Source: Micromonospora lupini
GTDB taxonomy: Bacteria; Actinomycetota; Actinomycetes; Mycobacteriales; Micromonosporaceae
DNA: 64,000 nt
Assembly (NCBI RefSeq): GCF_026342015.1
Contig: NZ_JAPENL010000001.1
Location: 2,542,001-2,606,000, forward strand
Reading direction: 5' to 3'
The notes under the pieces are model-generated. The model was given only the letters and a program-made list of their open reading frames with translations. It made no database searches and was not told the DNA's origin. Below are positions 52,106-60,327 of the stretch, piece after piece. Numbering within the stretch: position 1 is the first letter of the stretch; every line of letters starts with the position of its first letter. Made by a program: the position numbers and the translations under genes.

Positions 52106-52666
52106 ATGCCTGGAGAACCGGCTGCCCCGTTGGCCAACATCGCCGCCGCCCTGCGCCGCGAACGGGAGCGGGTCGGTGTCTCGCTCGGCGAGCTGGCTCG
52201 TCGGGCGGGGGTGACCGAGTCGACGCTCTCCCACCTGGAATCGGGGACGGGCAACCCGAGCGTCGAGACGCTCTGGGCGCTCGGCGTGGCGCTCGGCGTA
52301 CCGTTCAGCCGGCTCGTGGAGCCGGCCGACGTCGACATCCGGGTGATCCGCGCCGGGGAGGGGCCTCGGGTCGGTTCCGAACAGGCCGACTTCACCGGGA
52401 CGCTGCTCAGCGCCGGCACGGCGCACCTGCGCCGGGACGTGTACCTCATCGAGTTGGAGCCGGGCGCGGTCCGGGAGGCGGACGGGCACACCCCCCGCAG
52501 CGTCGAGCACGTGGTGGTGGCCGCCGGACGGCTACGCGTCGGCCCCGAGGCGGGCACGGTGGACCTCGGTCCAGGTGACTACGCGACGTTCCCCGGCGAC
52601 ACACCGCACCGGTACGAGGCGCTGGTCCCGGGCACCTTCGCCGTCCTCGTCATGGAGCATCCCTGA
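52106..52666 (+). CDS. XRE-family regulator with cupin domain
   Basis: A 186-aa one-component regulator. The N-terminal XRE HTH (about 10-65) reads LRRERERVGVSLGELARRAG, then VTESTLSHLESGTGNPSVETLW. The C-terminal cupin (about 105-180) has LIELEPGAVREADGHTPRSVE, HVVVAAGRLRV and GDYATFPGDTPHRYEAL. Such regulators often control a nearby transporter or amino-acid gene and sense a small metabolite. No obvious target is next to it. The ATG at 52106 has GGAG 9 nt upstream; ATG 52091 is an alternative. Confidence 0.9.
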   Translation: MPGEPAAPLANIAAALRRERERVGVSLGELARRAGVTESTLSHLESGTGNPSVETLWALGVALGVPFSRLVEPADVDIRVIRAGEGPRVGSEQADFTGTLLSAGTAHLRRDVYLIELEPGAVREADGHTPRSVEHVVVAAGRLRVGPEAGTVDLGPGDYATFPGDTPHRYEALVPGTFAVLVMEHP

Positions 52667-52900
52667 CCCGATGCTCCGGTCCGTCCCGTCGGCGGGTGGG
52701 GTATCGTCAAAGGTCAGATAGGGTTATCGACCTAAATGTCCGGAACCATCGGATAACGTTTGCGCTCGTGGGCGGTGCCACAGTGGCGGTGAGCGAGCCC
52801 GCGCCGTTACCCTCCATCCGCAGCCACGCCCTGCCGGAACGGGCGACCCGACCGGCACGCGAGGCCCCAGCGCGACAATTTGCAACGAGGTGACAACGCC

Positions 52901-53044
52901 GTGAGCGAGCGGACGCGAGCCGGCCACCGGGGCGTGGCAGGCGGCGACCGGACGCCCATCGGTCACCGGGGCACGACCGCGGACACCGCACCGTCGACGG
53001 GGAGCGGCCACACGGCCGGGTGTGGCGACGGGCTCGGCGGATGA
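52901..53044 (+). CDS. 47-aa mini-ORF overlapping the WG-repeat gene
   Basis: A 47-codon frame beginning GTG (VSERTRAGHRGVAGGDRTP...) after GAGGTGA at a suitable distance. It stops at a TGA that overlaps the ATG of the giant gene (ATGA), a usual coupling arrangement. It has no recognisable domain and is Gly/Arg/Thr-rich. It may be a leader peptide whose translation opens the giant gene, or a neutral open frame. The stretch 52667-52900 has TAGGGT (52719) and TAACGT (52754) boxes and a poorly supported further frame. Confidence 0.5.
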   Translation: MSERTRAGHRGVAGGDRTPIGHRGTTADTAPSTGSGHTAGCGDGLGG

Positions 53045-56000
53045 ACGGCCGCTACACCGACCGGTGGCGGGACCCGAACGAACCGTCCTGGGTGGTCGAG
53101 CCGACCACCGAGTGGCACCCCCAGTTCCCCGGCCAGCGCTACCCCGGCGACATCGGCGTCACCCACCAGCCCGCACCGCCGCCGCGTGGACGAGCCAGCG
53201 TGGTCGGTCGTACCGAGGTGCCGCCGCTCGCGCCCACCCGACCGGACGGCACCTACCTCGGCCGCTCCTGGGCCGACGAGTCTCCGGCCGAGCCGGCCCC
53301 CAACGGTCGGTGGGGGGCGGACGACGAGCCGGGCGAGACACCGTCCTACGGCTGGTCGCGCGGCGACGAGCGCCCGGCCGACACGACACACCACGGGCGA
53401 CCCGAGACCCCGCACTACGACCATGAGCCGTACCGCCGGCCGCTCCCCGAGCCGCCCCGGCGGGAGGAGCGCCGCTCCCCCGAGTCGGACCGGCGTACCG
53501 CCTGGTCCGACCGGCGGCCCGGCGACGACCGGGGACCGGCCCGGGAGGCCGCCTGGCACCGCGAACAGCCCACTTCCGAGCGGCACGACGGCCGACCGCC
53601 CCGCCACGAGCCGGCCGACCGGGACCGGGCGTATCCGACGGCGCCACCCGTCTCCCCCGGGCCCTACTCCCCCGCGCCGCGCAGTGACTCCGGCTGGGTG
53701 CCCGAGCCGGACGAGGCGCCGCGTCGGCGCGGCACGTCGGAGCGGCCGGCCGCCAGTCACGACCGGCACCCCGGCGACGGGTACGGCACCCGACCGGCCA
53801 GGGGCCACGACGGCCGCCCGACCGACGGCTGGGCCGCCGAGGGGGCCGGCCAGTGGGCACCCGTCGACAGTCGCTCCCGCTACCGCGCCGACGGCCACCC
53901 CGACCGCGTACCCGACGACGCCCGCCGTTCCGAACGGCTGCCCGACGACGCCCGCCGCGCGGAGCGCCTACCCGACGACATGCGCCGCGCGGAACGCCTG
54001 CCTGACGACGCCCGCCGGATGGAGCGGGGCGTTGCCGACGGTCGGTCCCGGGTGGAGGCTGGCCCCGGTGCGCCCACCGACAGGCAGCGCCGGCCGGACG
54101 AGGCATTCGGCCCGCCACCGACGTCCGAGGGCGGACGGCGGCGACGCCCCGAACCGGAGGCACCGGAGCAGCCCCGCCGCGACGACGAGCGCCGCCGTCC
54201 CGATGTCGAGCCGCACCGACACCAACCCCGCGAGGCGGCAGCCCGCACCGAGGCGTACCCGGACCGTCGCCCGCACGAGAACACCCGGCCGGAGCGGTAC
54301 GGCGAGGAGCAGTACCGCGAGGACAGCTACCGCGAGCCTCGGTCGCAGCCCGGCCCTCGGTCGGGTGGCAGCCTGCCCTGGCCGACGCCCGGACCGGTGC
54401 ACCCGGACCGCACCCGCGAGCCGGGCTACCGGCCCGAGCCGCACCGCGGCGCCGAGCCGGAGGTCCCGTCACGTCCGGCCGCCCGACCCGAACGGCCACC
54501 GGCGGAGCCGCCCCGGTACGACGAACGGCCCGCGCGGCCCGCCGCTACGGCACCGCCCACCTCCCGCCGGGCCACCCCGGTCCCGCCCACACCCGTCTCC
54601 CCGGCCGCACCGGGCACCGGCCGGGCGGCATCGGCTCCGCCCACACCCGTCTCCCCGGCCGCACCGGGCACGGGCCGGGCGGCATCGGTTCCACAGGTGT
54701 CGCCAGAGCGACAGGTGTCGCCGGTGCCCGTGTCGCCCGCCGGGCCCAGCGGCGACCGGCCGGTGTCCGCGGCCCCCATCTCCCCTGCCCCGGCTGAGCA
54801 ACTGTGGCAGCCGTCCCCGTCGTCCGCTCGTCCGGAGCGCGACAGGCCGGTGTCGGCCGCGCCGGTGTCCCCGGCGGACGTCCCCGTCTCCGGTCCACCG
54901 GCCGCCCGGCTGCGGCTGGAGTTCCTGCCCGCGCCGGTGGATCCCCCGTCCTCCGACGAGCGGCCCGAGTCGCCGCAGCGACCCGAGCACCGTGCACCTA
55001 CCGAACGGGCCTCGACGGCCGACTCCCGGTCCACCGCGCCACCGCGGTATCCCGGCCCGGACACCGGCAACCGCTCGCCCGACCGACGGCGGGACGACGA
55101 GCCAGCGGCCGACCAGCGGCAGCCGGCTCCGCCGGTCCGTCCTGTCCCGGCGGACCAGCCCACGCACACCACACCTTCGCAGCGGCCCTCGCCGACCGTG
55201 CACGACCGCCCGCCGGTCGCGCCGCCGCCGGCCTGGCAGCGGCCGGAGCAGCCCGCCACTCCCGTGACACCGCAGTCCTCGGGACCCGCGCCGGACGCCG
55301 AGCCGGCGCTTCCGATCGCCCCGGGCGTGCCGCGTCGCTACGTGCCCCCGGCGCCCTCGGAGGCGACCGTGCCGAGCGCTCCGGAGCCAGCGGAGACGCC
55401 GGCGCGGGGGCCCGAAGCGTGGTTCAGCAATGCCGGCCAGCCGGTCGAGTCCGACCAGGACGAGACGCCAGCCGACCAGCGACCGACCGAGGGAACCGCG
55501 ACCCCCACCGTCGCCGGGACGACCGACACCTGGGAGTCCGGCAGCGGGTCGGCCGACTCGCCGCCACACGACGAGGACGAGCACGGCCGGTCGGCGGCAT
55601 CCACCCAACCGCTGTCCGGCGACCCCGCAACCGACCGGCGACCCGACTCGGCCGTCGAGGCTGCGACGCCGATCCCCGGACCGCTTGCCGACCCGGACTC
55701 CCCGCCACCGATCCGGCCGGTGTCCGCACCGCCGGCCGACCCGACCGCCGCACGGCCCGCCCCGCCCGACTCGGCACGGCCAGTCTCGGCACCGCCAGTC
55801 TCGGCACCGCCAGTCTCCGCACCGCCAGACTCCGCGTCGCCGCCGTCGGCATCGCCCGACCCGGCCTGGCCCGTCTCGGCACCGCCGGACTCCGCGACGC
55901 CGTTGGAGGTGGCCGACGGTGAGCGCTACCCCGTGGTCGACGACCTCGGAACCCACGTGCAGCCCGCCAGCGAGCCGACCCCGATCGACGGCCCGGAGCC

Positions 56001-57945
56001 GGTCTCCGGATCGCCGACACACCCGGTCTCCGGCGCTCCACGCGCCTGGTCGGACGACCTGCTCGACGACACAGCGGACGACACAGCCGCAACCGTCGAG
56101 CCGGCACCCGCCGAGATCCACCGTCCGACCGGGGACGAGCCGTACGCCGAGACGCCGGGGCACCACGGTGAACGCGCCCCCGACGACGTCCACGAGGCCG
56201 CTGGTCCGACAAGCGCGCCGACCACCGACGCCTCCACCGACGCGTCGTCGCCCGAGGGCCACGCCGACGCCGAGCCGTCGGACCGACCGACGTCGGCGCC
56301 GCCCGCGTCCAGCAGCGCGTACCCGTCGACCGCCGGGCCGGACACGGATGCCGACCCGGCCGGGTCCGGGCCGGCGACCGAGGCGACGCGCACGCCGCCC
56401 GAGCCGGCAACGGAACGGCCCACCGCGACGGCACCCGTCTCGGCACCACCCGCCCCCACACCACCGGCCGCGCAGGCGCCCGTCTCCGCTCCACCGGCCG
56501 CGCAGGCGCCCGTCTCCGCGCCACCGGCCGCGCAGGTCTCCGCCGTACCGTTCGATGGCATTCCCGCGCCCCGCAGCGGGTTGTCCGACCAGGACGCGCC
56601 GGTGTCGGCGCCGCCCGTCACGGCACCGGAGACGCCTCGTCCCTCGCTTGCCGATCAGGGCGACCCGGAACAGGTACTGGCCGCGTACCGCTGGCGGCTG
56701 GACCCGGTGACCCTGCGCGAGGAGTTGACGGAACCGGACGCCATGCGGGCCATCCGCCGGCGGTTGACCGAGAAGCTGGGCTCGGCAGTGGACAACAGGG
56801 CCCGTGCGCGGCTGCTCAGCCTGCGCGCGGTCGCGTCGCGGATCCTCGGCGACCTCGACGACGCGTTGGCCGACGGCCGGCTCGCCCTCACCTACGCGGA
56901 AGCCACCGGCGAACTGCGTCGGACCGCGCTGGCCCAGGCCCGGCTGGCTCACGTCCTGCGGTGGCGGGGCGACTACGCCGAGGCCGACCAGCTCTTCGCC
57001 GAGGCCAACTCGATCGAGCTGCCCGACCGGCTGCGGGCCGCCCTGCACGAGCACGCCGGGCGGTGCTGCTATGACCAGGGCCGGCTGATGGAGGCCTGCC
57101 ACCACTTCGAGCGGGCGCTCGACCTGCGCGGGGCCGCCGACGCCGAGCTGCTGGACCGGGTCCGGGTGGCCCTCGACGCGGTGACCGCGCGGGCTTCGGC
57201 GGATGGCTTCGGGCCGTACGCCAGGGGTCGGGAAGAGGTGCTCGACCGTGACCGGCCCCCGCAGCCGGACCGGGACGGACCGCTGTGGGGTTACACCGAT
57301 CACGCCGGCGACCTGGTCATTCCCGCCCGGTACGCCGAGGCGCAGCCCTTCCACGACGGGCTGGCCTGGGTCCGGCGGCCGGACACCGACAGGTGGTCCC
57401 TGATCAATCTGTTGGGTACGACTGTGATCCCGCCCTCGTTCCGGGCGGTGCGCCCGTTCAGCGACGGCCTGGCCTGGGTGGTCACCGACGGTGGGTGGAC
57501 GGCGATCGACCCGACCGGCGCGGTGCAGGTTCCGCCCAACTTCGCCGACGTACGGCCGTTCCGTCGAGGGCTGGCCGCGGTGAAGCGTGAGGGGTGGGGA
57601 GCTGTCGACCGGACCGGGCGGATCGTGGTGCCGACCCGGTACCACGGCTTCGTCACCGAGCTGACCGAGGGAGGGCCTGTCGACGGCTTCACCGACGAGG
57701 GTCTCGTGGTCGTCGACGTGGCCGGGCGGCGCGGTGTGGTGGACCGGACGGGCGCGGTGCTGGTGCAGCCGTCGTACCCGATGGTGGTCATCCACCCGGT
57801 GGCGTTCCTCGTGGGCAGCGGCGGCGGTCGCTGGGGCGCGCTGGACCGGCGGGGTGCGCCGCTGATCGACCCGGTGCACCCCGATCGCGCGGCGGTGCTG
57901 GAGGAGATCGACCGGCTGCTGACCGACGCCAACCCGGTGCTCTGA
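53041..57945 (+). CDS. 1634-aa disordered protein with TPR and WG-repeat C terminus
   Basis: A giant predicted cytosolic protein. Residues 1 to about 1205 are low-complexity and disordered, rich in Pro, Arg, Asp, Glu, Ser and Ala. They contain RSERLPDDARR-type repeats near residues 292-330 and many PVSAPP/SPAAPGTGRAA-type repeats around 520-560, 885-960 and 1130-1200. Residues about 1209-1400 are helical TPR-like (LRRTALAQARLAHVLRWRGD, LMEACHHFERAL). From about 1415 there are five to six WG/KWG repeats (LWGYTDHAGDLVIPARYAEAQ, FHDGLAWVR, FSDGLAWVV, GWGAVDRTGRIVVPTRY). WG repeats form beta-propeller-like binding surfaces, often for partners or peptides. No signal peptide is visible, so it is a probable scaffold. 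The function is unknown. Confidence 0.86.
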   Translation: MNGRYTDRWRDPNEPSWVVEPTTEWHPQFPGQRYPGDIGVTHQPAPPPRGRASVVGRTEVPPLAPTRPDGTYLGRSWADESPAEPAPNGRWGADDEPGETPSYGWSRGDERPADTTHHGRPETPHYDHEPYRRPLPEPPRREERRSPESDRRTAWSDRRPGDDRGPAREAAWHREQPTSERHDGRPPRHEPADRDRAYPTAPPVSPGPYSPAPRSDSGWVPEPDEAPRRRGTSERPAASHDRHPGDGYGTRPARGHDGRPTDGWAAEGAGQWAPVDSRSRYRADGHPDRVPDDARRSERLPDDARRAERLPDDMRRAERLPDDARRMERGVADGRSRVEAGPGAPTDRQRRPDEAFGPPPTSEGGRRRRPEPEAPEQPRRDDERRRPDVEPHRHQPREAAARTEAYPDRRPHENTRPERYGEEQYREDSYREPRSQPGPRSGGSLPWPTPGPVHPDRTREPGYRPEPHRGAEPEVPSRPAARPERPPAEPPRYDERPARPAATAPPTSRRATPVPPTPVSPAAPGTGRAASAPPTPVSPAAPGTGRAASVPQVSPERQVSPVPVSPAGPSGDRPVSAAPISPAPAEQLWQPSPSSARPERDRPVSAAPVSPADVPVSGPPAARLRLEFLPAPVDPPSSDERPESPQRPEHRAPTERASTADSRSTAPPRYPGPDTGNRSPDRRRDDEPAADQRQPAPPVRPVPADQPTHTTPSQRPSPTVHDRPPVAPPPAWQRPEQPATPVTPQSSGPAPDAEPALPIAPGVPRRYVPPAPSEATVPSAPEPAETPARGPEAWFSNAGQPVESDQDETPADQRPTEGTATPTVAGTTDTWESGSGSADSPPHDEDEHGRSAASTQPLSGDPATDRRPDSAVEAATPIPGPLADPDSPPPIRPVSAPPADPTAARPAPPDSARPVSAPPVSAPPVSAPPDSASPPSASPDPAWPVSAPPDSATPLEVADGERYPVVDDLGTHVQPASEPTPIDGPEPVSGSPTHPVSGAPRAWSDDLLDDTADDTAATVEPAPAEIHRPTGDEPYAETPGHHGERAPDDVHEAAGPTSAPTTDASTDASSPEGHADAEPSDRPTSAPPASSSAYPSTAGPDTDADPAGSGPATEATRTPPEPATERPTATAPVSAPPAPTPPAAQAPVSAPPAAQAPVSAPPAAQVSAVPFDGIPAPRSGLSDQDAPVSAPPVTAPETPRPSLADQGDPEQVLAAYRWRLDPVTLREELTEPDAMRAIRRRLTEKLGSAVDNRARARLLSLRAVASRILGDLDDALADGRLALTYAEATGELRRTALAQARLAHVLRWRGDYAEADQLFAEANSIELPDRLRAALHEHAGRCCYDQGRLMEACHHFERALDLRGAADAELLDRVRVALDAVTARASADGFGPYARGREEVLDRDRPPQPDRDGPLWGYTDHAGDLVIPARYAEAQPFHDGLAWVRRPDTDRWSLINLLGTTVIPPSFRAVRPFSDGLAWVVTDGGWTAIDPTGAVQVPPNFADVRPFRRGLAAVKREGWGAVDRTGRIVVPTRYHGFVTELTEGGPVDGFTDEGLVVVDVAGRRGVVDRTGAVLVQPSYPMVVIHPVAFLVGSGGGRWGALDRRGAPLIDPVHPDRAAVLEEIDRLLTDANPVL

Positions 57946-57977
57946 GTCGCCGCTCGGCGATCGTGATCCACCGGAGT

Positions 57978-57983
57978 TAGGGT
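57978..57983 (+). promoter_or_regulatory. -10 box for the aldo-keto reductase gene (leaderless)
   Basis: TAGGGT ends 6 nt before the ATG at 57990. Confidence 0.5.
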
Positions 57984-57989
57984 CGGGGC

Positions 57990-58988
57990 ATGGAATTCCG
58001 ACACCTGGGCCGTTCCGGCCTGATGGTCAGCGAGATCTCGTACGGCAACTGGATCACCCACGGTTCACAGGTCGAGGAGGACGCGGCGAACGCCTGCGTC
58101 CGGGCCGCCCTCGACGCGGGGATCACCACCTTCGACACCGCCGACGTGTACGCCGGCACCCGGGCCGAGGACGTGCTCGGCCGGGCGCTGAAGGACGAGC
58201 GTCGCGAGGGCCTGGAGATCTTCACCAAGGTCTACTGGCCCACCGGGCCGGGTCGCAACGACCGCGGCCTGTCCCGCAAGCACATCATGGAGTCGATCAA
58301 CGGCTCCCTGCGCCGGCTGCGCACCGACTATGTGGACCTCTACCAGGCCCACCGGTACGACTACAGCACGCCGCTTGAGGAGACGATGGAGGCGTTCGCC
58401 GACGTCGTGCACTCCGGCAAGGCGCACTACATCGGCGTCTCCGAGTGGACCGCCGAGCAGCTTCGGGCCGCCCACCCGCTCGCCCGTGAGCTGCACGTCC
58501 CGCTGGTCTCCAACCAACCCCAGTACTCGATGCTGTGGCGGGTCATCGAGACCGAGGTCGTGCCGGCAAGCGAGGAGCTGGGCATCGGCCAGATCGTCTG
58601 GTCGCCGATGGCCCAGGGCGTGCTCTCCGGCAAGTACCTGCCGGGTCAGCCGCCGCCGGCCGGCTCCCGGGCCACCGACGAGAAGTCGGGCGCGAACTTC
58701 ATCTCCCGGTTCATGAACGACGACGTCCTGACCCGGGTGCAGCAGCTCAAGCCGCTCGCCGAGCAGGCCGGGCTGAGCATGGCCCAGCTGGCCGTGGCGT
58801 GGGTCCTGCAGAACCCGAACGTCTCGTCGGCGATCATCGGCGCGTCCCGCCCCGAGCAGGTGCACGACAACGTGAAGGCTGCCGGTGTGAAGCTCGACGC
58901 CGAGCTGCTCAAGGCCATCGACGAGATCGTCGAGCCGGTCACCGAGCGGGACCCGGCGAAGACCGAGTCCCCCGCCGAGCGTCCCTGA
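57990..58988 (+). CDS. aldo-keto reductase
   Basis: A 332-aa NADPH-dependent TIM-barrel reductase of the Kv-beta/YghZ type. The catalytic tetrad is in place: Asp and Tyr in FDTADVYAG, Lys in IFTKVYWPTG and His in YQAHRYDY. Cofactor motifs VWSPMAQGVLSGKY and IIGASRPEQVHDN are also visible. Substrates are probably small aldehydes or ketones. It has a leaderless-type start and a strong terminator. Confidence 0.94.
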   Translation: MEFRHLGRSGLMVSEISYGNWITHGSQVEEDAANACVRAALDAGITTFDTADVYAGTRAEDVLGRALKDERREGLEIFTKVYWPTGPGRNDRGLSRKHIMESINGSLRRLRTDYVDLYQAHRYDYSTPLEETMEAFADVVHSGKAHYIGVSEWTAEQLRAAHPLARELHVPLVSNQPQYSMLWRVIETEVVPASEELGIGQIVWSPMAQGVLSGKYLPGQPPPAGSRATDEKSGANFISRFMNDDVLTRVQQLKPLAEQAGLSMAQLAVAWVLQNPNVSSAIIGASRPEQVHDNVKAAGVKLDAELLKAIDEIVEPVTERDPAKTESPAERP

Positions 58989-58995
58989 CGCGACT

Positions 58996-59035
58996 CCGGT
59001 CCGGTCGGCGCGAGGGTTCGCGCCGACCGGACCGG
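58996..59035. terminator. bidirectional hairpin terminator
   Basis: Perfect 17-bp stem CCGGTCCGGTCGGCGCG with its complement and a 6-nt loop, between the aldo-keto reductase and the convergent site-2 protease-like gene. A short AGCCCGGTC repeat follows at 59045-59085. Confidence 0.9.
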
Positions 59036-59081
59036 ACAGCTCAGCCCAGCCCGGTCAGCCCAGCCCGGTCACCGGGCCCGG

Positions 59082-59882
59082 TCAGCTCCGCCAGAAGCGG
59101 ATCAGGTCCAGGCCGGCGGCGTACAGCCACGACGGCAGGCCGAGCACGTCACCGACGGCGAAGACCGCGTCGAAGAACCAGCCGCCGATGCGCGGGTTCC
59201 ACAGCAGCGCGAAGAGCAGAAGGAAGCCGTACGGGGCGAACAGGTCGTACATCCTGCGCCACTGCGGATTGAGCCACGGCTGGATCATGTTGCCGCCGTC
59301 CAGGCCGGGCACCGGCAGCAGGTTGAGCACGCTGGCGGTGAGCTGGAGGAAGGCGAGAAGCGCCACCCCGGCCCAGAACTCCACCGGGCCGTCGGAGGAC
59401 GCGCCGAGTCGCACCGCCGCCACGAGCAGCAACGTGAACAGCACGTTCGTCGCCGGGCCGGCGAGGCTGACCAGGGTGTGCCGCAGCCGTCCCGGGATGG
59501 CGTGCCGGTCCACCCACACCGCGCCGCCGGGCAGGCCGATGCCGCCGAGCAGCACCACCACCACCGGCAGCACGATCGACAGCAGCGGGTGGGTGTACTT
59601 GAACGGGTTGAGCGTCAGGTAACCGCGATGGGCGATGCTCCGGTCGCCGGCCCGGTAGGCCACCACCGCGTGCGCGTACTCGTGCAGGCAGAGCGACACC
59701 AGCCAGCCGGAGACCACGAACAGGAACACGTCGAAGCGGACGCTGCCGTACCCGTTCCAGGCCAGCGCCCCGCTGACCGCGAAGAGCGCGACCAGGCCGA
59801 GGAAGACCGGGCTGGGCCGGAACGCCGCCTTGGGCACGCCGAGCACCAGCCCGTCGGCACCCGGCCGGTCGTACGCCATCAC
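59082..59882 (-). CDS. site-2 protease (M50)-like membrane protein
   Basis: A 266-aa membrane protease with about six TM helices. The zinc motif is SLCLHEYAHAVVAY (HEXXH) and the third ligand region is NLLPVPGLDGGNMIQPWL, close to the canonical LDG of M50 peptidases. Members clip membrane substrates. The start is GTG 59882 or ATG 59879. It overlaps the stop of the upstream 66-aa gene (GTGA), so the two may be co-translated. Substrate unknown. Confidence 0.92.
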   Translation of the reverse strand: MMAYDRPGADGLVLGVPKAAFRPSPVFLGLVALFAVSGALAWNGYGSVRFDVFLFVVSGWLVSLCLHEYAHAVVAYRAGDRSIAHRGYLTLNPFKYTHPLLSIVLPVVVVLLGGIGLPGGAVWVDRHAIPGRLRHTLVSLAGPATNVLFTLLLVAAVRLGASSDGPVEFWAGVALLAFLQLTASVLNLLPVPGLDGGNMIQPWLNPQWRRMYDLFAPYGFLLLFALLWNPRIGGWFFDAVFAVGDVLGLPSWLYAAGLDLIRFWRS

Positions 59883-60079
59883 TCGGCCGTGGGCAGCAGG
59901 CTCATCCGGTAATCCACCCGGTCGTCCTCCACGAGTGCGACCGAGGTGACGCCGGACGCCGCGAGCTCACGCCAGGTCTGACCGATCCAGGATTCGGCGT
60001 CGGCCTGGCTGCCGAACGACTCCGCCGGGCCCTCGACCGTCTGACCGTCCGTGCCCTCGTACCGCCAGCTCCACGCCAT
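59879..60079 (-). CDS. small protein (66 aa), co-encoded with the M50 gene
   Basis: A 66-aa protein starting MAWSWRYEGTDGQTVEGPAE, with a compact fold of about 60 residues (SFGSQADAESWIGQTWRELA, then VTSVALVEDDRVDYRMSLL). GGGGAG lies about 7 nt before the ATG at 60079. It resembles small actinobacterial proteins I cannot name. It overlaps the M50 gene and may be a partner or regulator of it. The 248-bp gap to the CobU-CobT gene holds no recognisable riboswitch. Confidence 0.8.
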   Translation of the reverse strand: MAWSWRYEGTDGQTVEGPAESFGSQADAESWIGQTWRELAASGVTSVALVEDDRVDYRMSLLPTAE

Positions 60080-60315
60080 GAGGCGTCTCCCCTCGCCGCT
60101 GAAGTCCCCGTGGGACGAACCCCCGCCAGCGTAGTCGGCCCGGCGCGCAACGGCCGCTCGCTCGCCCCCGCGGCAACCCACGGGCTGATCAACCCACGTC
60201 GTGCCGGGCCTCCGCGGCCGGCGGGGATCCGGACGGTTGCCGGCAATGGACGCGGATCGGACTTTCGATCGTCGTCGGGGCTGGGGCGACGTGCCCAACA
60301 CCGAAGGATGCGAAC

Positions 60316-60321
60316 TAAGGT
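60316..60321 (+). promoter_or_regulatory. -10 box for the CobU-CobT gene (leaderless)
   Basis: TAAGGT ends 6 nt before the ATG at 60328. No cobalamin riboswitch is visible upstream. Confidence 0.5.
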
Positions 60322-60327
60322 ACGGAC

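Noticed and set aside
52696..52893. Plus-strand frame of up to 65 codons before the 47-aa mini-ORF
   Set aside because: It lacks a ribosome-binding site. A GTG at 52768 follows TAACGT by 8 nt, but the product has no recognisable feature, so I do not annotate it as a gene.
53186..55267. Second plus-strand frame inside the WG-repeat gene
   Set aside because: It is an out-of-frame reading of Pro/Arg-rich sequence without start signal or domain.
54469..57879. Very long minus-strand open frame opposite the WG-repeat gene
   Set aside because: It arises from repetitive GC-rich composition. The plus-strand frame has recognisable WG and TPR regions.
60080..60327. Possible cobalamin riboswitch before the CobU-CobT gene
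   Set aside because: No B12-box sequence or matching fold is visible, and the TAAGGT box 6 nt before the ATG suggests a leaderless transcript.
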